A stretch of 10,840 bases of DNA. It comes from Chrysomallon squamiferum (Eukaryota; Mollusca; Gastropoda; Neomphalida; Peltospiridae). The stretch is from the NCBI GenBank assembly GCA_012295275.1, contig CM022674.1:17008897-17019736 (forward strand), given 5' to 3'. The position numbers were made by a program, and so were the translations under genes. The notes beneath the pieces are model-generated. The model was given only the letters and a program-made list of their open reading frames with translations, made no database searches and was not told where the DNA came from. This document shows positions 8,826-10,840 of this stretch, in pieces (positions within the stretch are counted from its first letter, which is position 1; each line of letters opens with the position of its first letter).

Positions 8826-8840
8826 CTGAATCATGACACA

Positions 8841-8880
8841 TATGACATCATAAAGATATGTGTGACATCATAAAGATATG
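8841..8880. repeat. 20-bp direct duplication near an acceptor
   Basis: TGACATCATAAAGATATG occurs twice in tandem in the intron just before the N-lobe exon, 15-55 nt from its acceptor. Confidence 0.85.
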
Positions 8881-9144
8881 TTTTTCATTCTTAAGGAATG
8901 CACTATGTAAAATACCTCACATGATTTCAAGTTGAAAATGGTGCAAAGGCATGATCAAAATTTGATTGAGAGAACATCTTTACTAATCTACAACTTTAAT
9001 CTAAAAATGTTTCCTTAAAAATCTAATTAATACATATAAATAAAATATATATATATATGTATGTAAAAATATAATTAAAAAGAAAAGAAATAAAAATACG
9101 AATCCTATATCTGCATTTGTAAATTCACCATGGCAGTAGCTCAC

Positions 9145-9337
9145 CTCTGTCTGATTTTAATCGTGTCAATAGACATAACAGCATTCTCTAAAACAGGCAG
9201 CTGACTTTTCTTGGACACTTTCCATCCTGGTTCATAATCCCGGTACCTAACAGACATCAGTGATGGGGCTGTTAGGCGTCTGTCATAAATGTCATCATTG
9301 GGGGAATGGTGTGAAAACCCTCTCATTTTTCCAGTAA
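9145..9337 (-). CDS. Receptor-like kinase, juxtamembrane exon
   Basis: This exon encodes the cytoplasmic juxtamembrane stretch and runs into the first beta strand of the kinase domain. The acceptor is TTGCTGTTTCAG and the donor is ACAGAG|GTGAGC. The exon is 193 nt (2 + 63 codons + 2). With residues numbered from the transmembrane exon, this is residues 46-110. It is basic and polar, with three tyrosines at about 63, 77 and 80. Tyr63 sits in the acidic context DDIYD and would be a plausible phosphorylation or docking site (inference). Trp84 lies in EPGWKVS. The last residues, SIDTIKIRQR, lead directly into LGDGILG in the next exon, the usual position of beta1 before the glycine loop. The 346-bp intron separating it from the transmembrane exon contains a tandem duplication. 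No known juxtamembrane family is recognised, so the function is inferred from position. Confidence 0.85.
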
Positions 9338-9437
9338 CTGAAACAGCAAATATGTGACTTCTTAAACACTTTATATATATATATATATAGAAAAATGGTG
9401 ATCAGGTATTTTTAAATTGCATTCTCTTTTTTAATCT

Positions 9438-9660
9438 ACTTTATTATTAATAAAGATTGGAAGCTACAAAACCAAAATTAAATGTAAAACTCAGAACTAT
9501 ACAGATAACATACAGAGTAGTTCTTCGTATCACCGAAGGTACATTTGTTAAACTTTATTATTAATAAAGATTGGAAGCCAAAAATAATTACAAAATGTAA
9601 CTCAGAAGAATACGGACTCTATTTAGAACAGTTCTTTATGTCACTAAATGAATATTTTAA
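9438..9660. repeat. 114-bp tandem duplication with palindrome
   Basis: Two diverged copies begin with CTTTATTATTAATAAAG, a perfect 8-bp-arm palindrome, followed by ATTGGAAGC, AAATGTAA, CTCAGAA and AGTTCTT blocks. They lie in the intron between the transmembrane and juxtamembrane exons. Confidence 0.8.
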
Positions 9661-9683
9661 ATGCAGAACTCTGAAAATCTCAC

Positions 9684-9821
9684 CTGGAAGTTTGTAGTAG
9701 AATGGTAGGTGTGTTCTACTGAGGTAACACTAGAATCCGATAATTAACGCCATGAACAAGAAGCTAAGAATAGCACCAAACATAATAAACATATCACTGC
9801 TCTTGCGGTTTTCTGACCTTT
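9684..9821 (-). CDS. Receptor-like kinase, transmembrane exon (in-frame TAG)
   Basis: This exon probably encodes the single membrane-spanning segment of a receptor-like kinase. The acceptor is TTTTTTGCAG and the donor is CCAG|GTGAG. The exon is 138 nt: two bases of a split codon, 45 codons, then one base. Counting from its first full codon, residues 1-9 are polar (RSENRKSSD) and residues 10-29 are about 20 hydrophobic residues (MFIMFGAILSFLFMALIIGF). Codon 30 is TAG (9732-9730), and the frame resumes CYLSRTH, as expected for an inside-positive stop-transfer end. The trailing G joins TT of the next exon to give Val, so the frame is the one used by the kinase exons. The other two frames also contain stops. 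The TAG could mean a pseudogene, a truncated membrane-anchored isoform, an edited codon, or an alternative acceptor (TTCTAG|TGT) that starts the exon just after it. The fit of phase and hydrophobicity makes the exon likely; its expression as a full receptor is uncertain. Confidence 0.66.
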
Positions 9822-9847
9822 CTGCAAAAAATTTAAATTATCAAGTA

Positions 9848-10038
9848 CTGTTAATTAGATGGCATTCTCATTAGTGTATTCTGCAGTTACACTGATGCTT
9901 GTCATCCAACAGTCTTGTAAAATTTATTTAAATTATTAATTAATTACTAATTACACGGCAGTCTCATTAGTATATTTAAAAAAAAATAATAATTTGTTGC
10001 CACAGTCATGCTTGTTATCTGACAAACTCTAAATTTAT
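9848..10038. repeat. Diverged tandem duplication of about 100 bp
   Basis: Blocks TCTCATTAGT(G/A)TATT, CATGCTTGT or GATGCTTGT, ATC(C/T)(A/G)ACA and AAATTT recur in order about 100-110 bp apart. It lies just upstream of the transmembrane exon. Confidence 0.6.
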
Positions 10039-10512
10039 ATTATAAAACGTCTAACCTAAAATTTCACAATATATTGTATGTTTTACATTTCTAACAACAG
10101 ATATCTCTGTAACAATTGATATAAATTTCAAAAACAAATTTTATACAATCATATTTCTACTTACATTTTTTTTATTCTTCACATCACATAATTTACACAT
10201 TTTAAAATACAAAGCTCAATATCTTCCATTATTTTTACTTTGAAGAAAGCAGAAACATTTCTAACTGACTGAGGATACGGAAAATTGTCTAGTGATTTGC
10301 TGATGAGATATTTTGGTTAAGTATGTAAAGCAAAATATAACAATGCTTAAATCACTGATAACATTCAAGCATCAACTTACTTGTGGGTTCTTACATTTCT
10401 GTGAATCAAATAATACACGCACATATATACATACATATATATTTATAAGGACACAAGTATGTGTGTATTTGTTTACAGACAGATATACAGAGAGATAGAC
10501 ATAGATATAGCT

Positions 10513-10517
<5 letters not shown>

Positions 10518-10548
<31 letters not shown>
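10518..10548. repeat. (TA)n microsatellite
   Basis: About 15 TA units, self-complementary. Confidence 0.95.
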
Positions 10549-10569
10549 TCAAAAACAATCTACATCTAT

Positions 10570-10700
10570 GTCTATATATATATAGATGGATAGAAAGATA
10601 GATAGAAAAACATAAATATATGTGTATATCTGTGTACTAAGAGACAAATAGCTGGGCAGATATAGAGATAGACAGTCAGATAGACAGACAGATAGATATA
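10570..10700. repeat. GATA/GACA-type degenerate microsatellite
   Basis: Interrupted TAGA, CAGA and TATA tetranucleotides. The open frame on the minus strand is a by-product. Confidence 0.85.
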
Positions 10701-10840
10701 GATTTTATTTAATACAGACACACACATAAATTTATTTTTAAAATACATTATCAGCAGGTAATTCATTTAATGTACAATTACCCCATTTGCACTTTAAGCT
10801 GAGGTAAAAGTATACACAATTATGTTGTTATGGGTGTGTA

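Larger units (their letters stand above)
10039..10840. other. AT-rich flank with simple repeats, no exon seen
   Basis: The extracellular part of the receptor should lie on the minus strand at higher coordinates than 9821, but no splice-bounded coding stretch could be supported here. The stretch holds (TA)n at 10518-10548 and a TAGA/CAGA-type tract at about 10570-10700. Confidence 0.55.

Noticed and set aside
10385-10408. Micro-exon upstream of the transmembrane exon with donor GTAAGT on the minus strand
   Set aside because: An 18-nt stretch between an AG and the donor contains TAA in the phase needed to join the next exon.

Overview
The window looks like metazoan nuclear DNA: AT-rich, dense in microsatellites and minisatellites, with no tRNA or rRNA gene, and with one clearly split gene on the minus strand whose small exons join in phase through GT-AG introns of about 260-565 bp. 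The mix of long (AG)n/(TC)n, (CA)n, (TA)n and GATA-like tracts with tRNA-like repeat heads would suit a lophotrochozoan such as a mollusc, possibly a cephalopod. That placement is an impression from sequence style, not a demonstration.

Region by region: 1-200 is non-coding with a (TG)n tract. 276-960 is a 12-bp minisatellite of about 57 units whose open frames are an artefact of a 12-bp period without stops. 1031-2010 is featureless AT-rich DNA. 2011-3640 is a foldback element: two inverted arms, each with an inner conserved part of about 270 bp holding a tRNA-like A/B-box segment and an outer array of about 30-bp tandem repeats, around a 199-bp AT-rich loop. 3640-7500 is mostly interspersed and simple repeats, including a diverged dispersed repeat present at about 4757-5310 and 5940-6440. 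A few minus-strand stretches there look like candidate exons (5392-5501, 3774-3914, 6506-6541) but cannot be confidently joined to the gene.

The real gene lies at 7588-9821 on the minus strand. Five consecutive exons encode a transmembrane segment, a tyrosine-bearing juxtamembrane region and the kinase N-lobe (GDGILG glycine loop, VALK lysine, alpha-C Glu, HRHKNIV), then the hinge and the HRDLRCGN catalytic loop. Every junction keeps phase, so the model is strong. It is a receptor-like protein kinase of the tyrosine kinase / tyrosine-kinase-like group. Its extracellular part would lie at higher coordinates, outside or unrecognised in the window, and its DFG-APE activation segment and C-lobe should lie at lower coordinates but were not found with certainty. 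The striking point is an in-frame TAG at the cytoplasmic end of the transmembrane segment, in a gene whose other exons are all intact. 9822-10840 has no exon I can support.

The best leads are the TAG (pseudogene, truncated decoy receptor, alternative splicing, or A-to-I recoding to Trp), the unusual kinase signature, the (GA)50 tract starting at intron position +5 of a kinase exon, a decayed duplicate of a kinase exon end and its donor, and the foldback element carrying a tRNA-like head in each arm.
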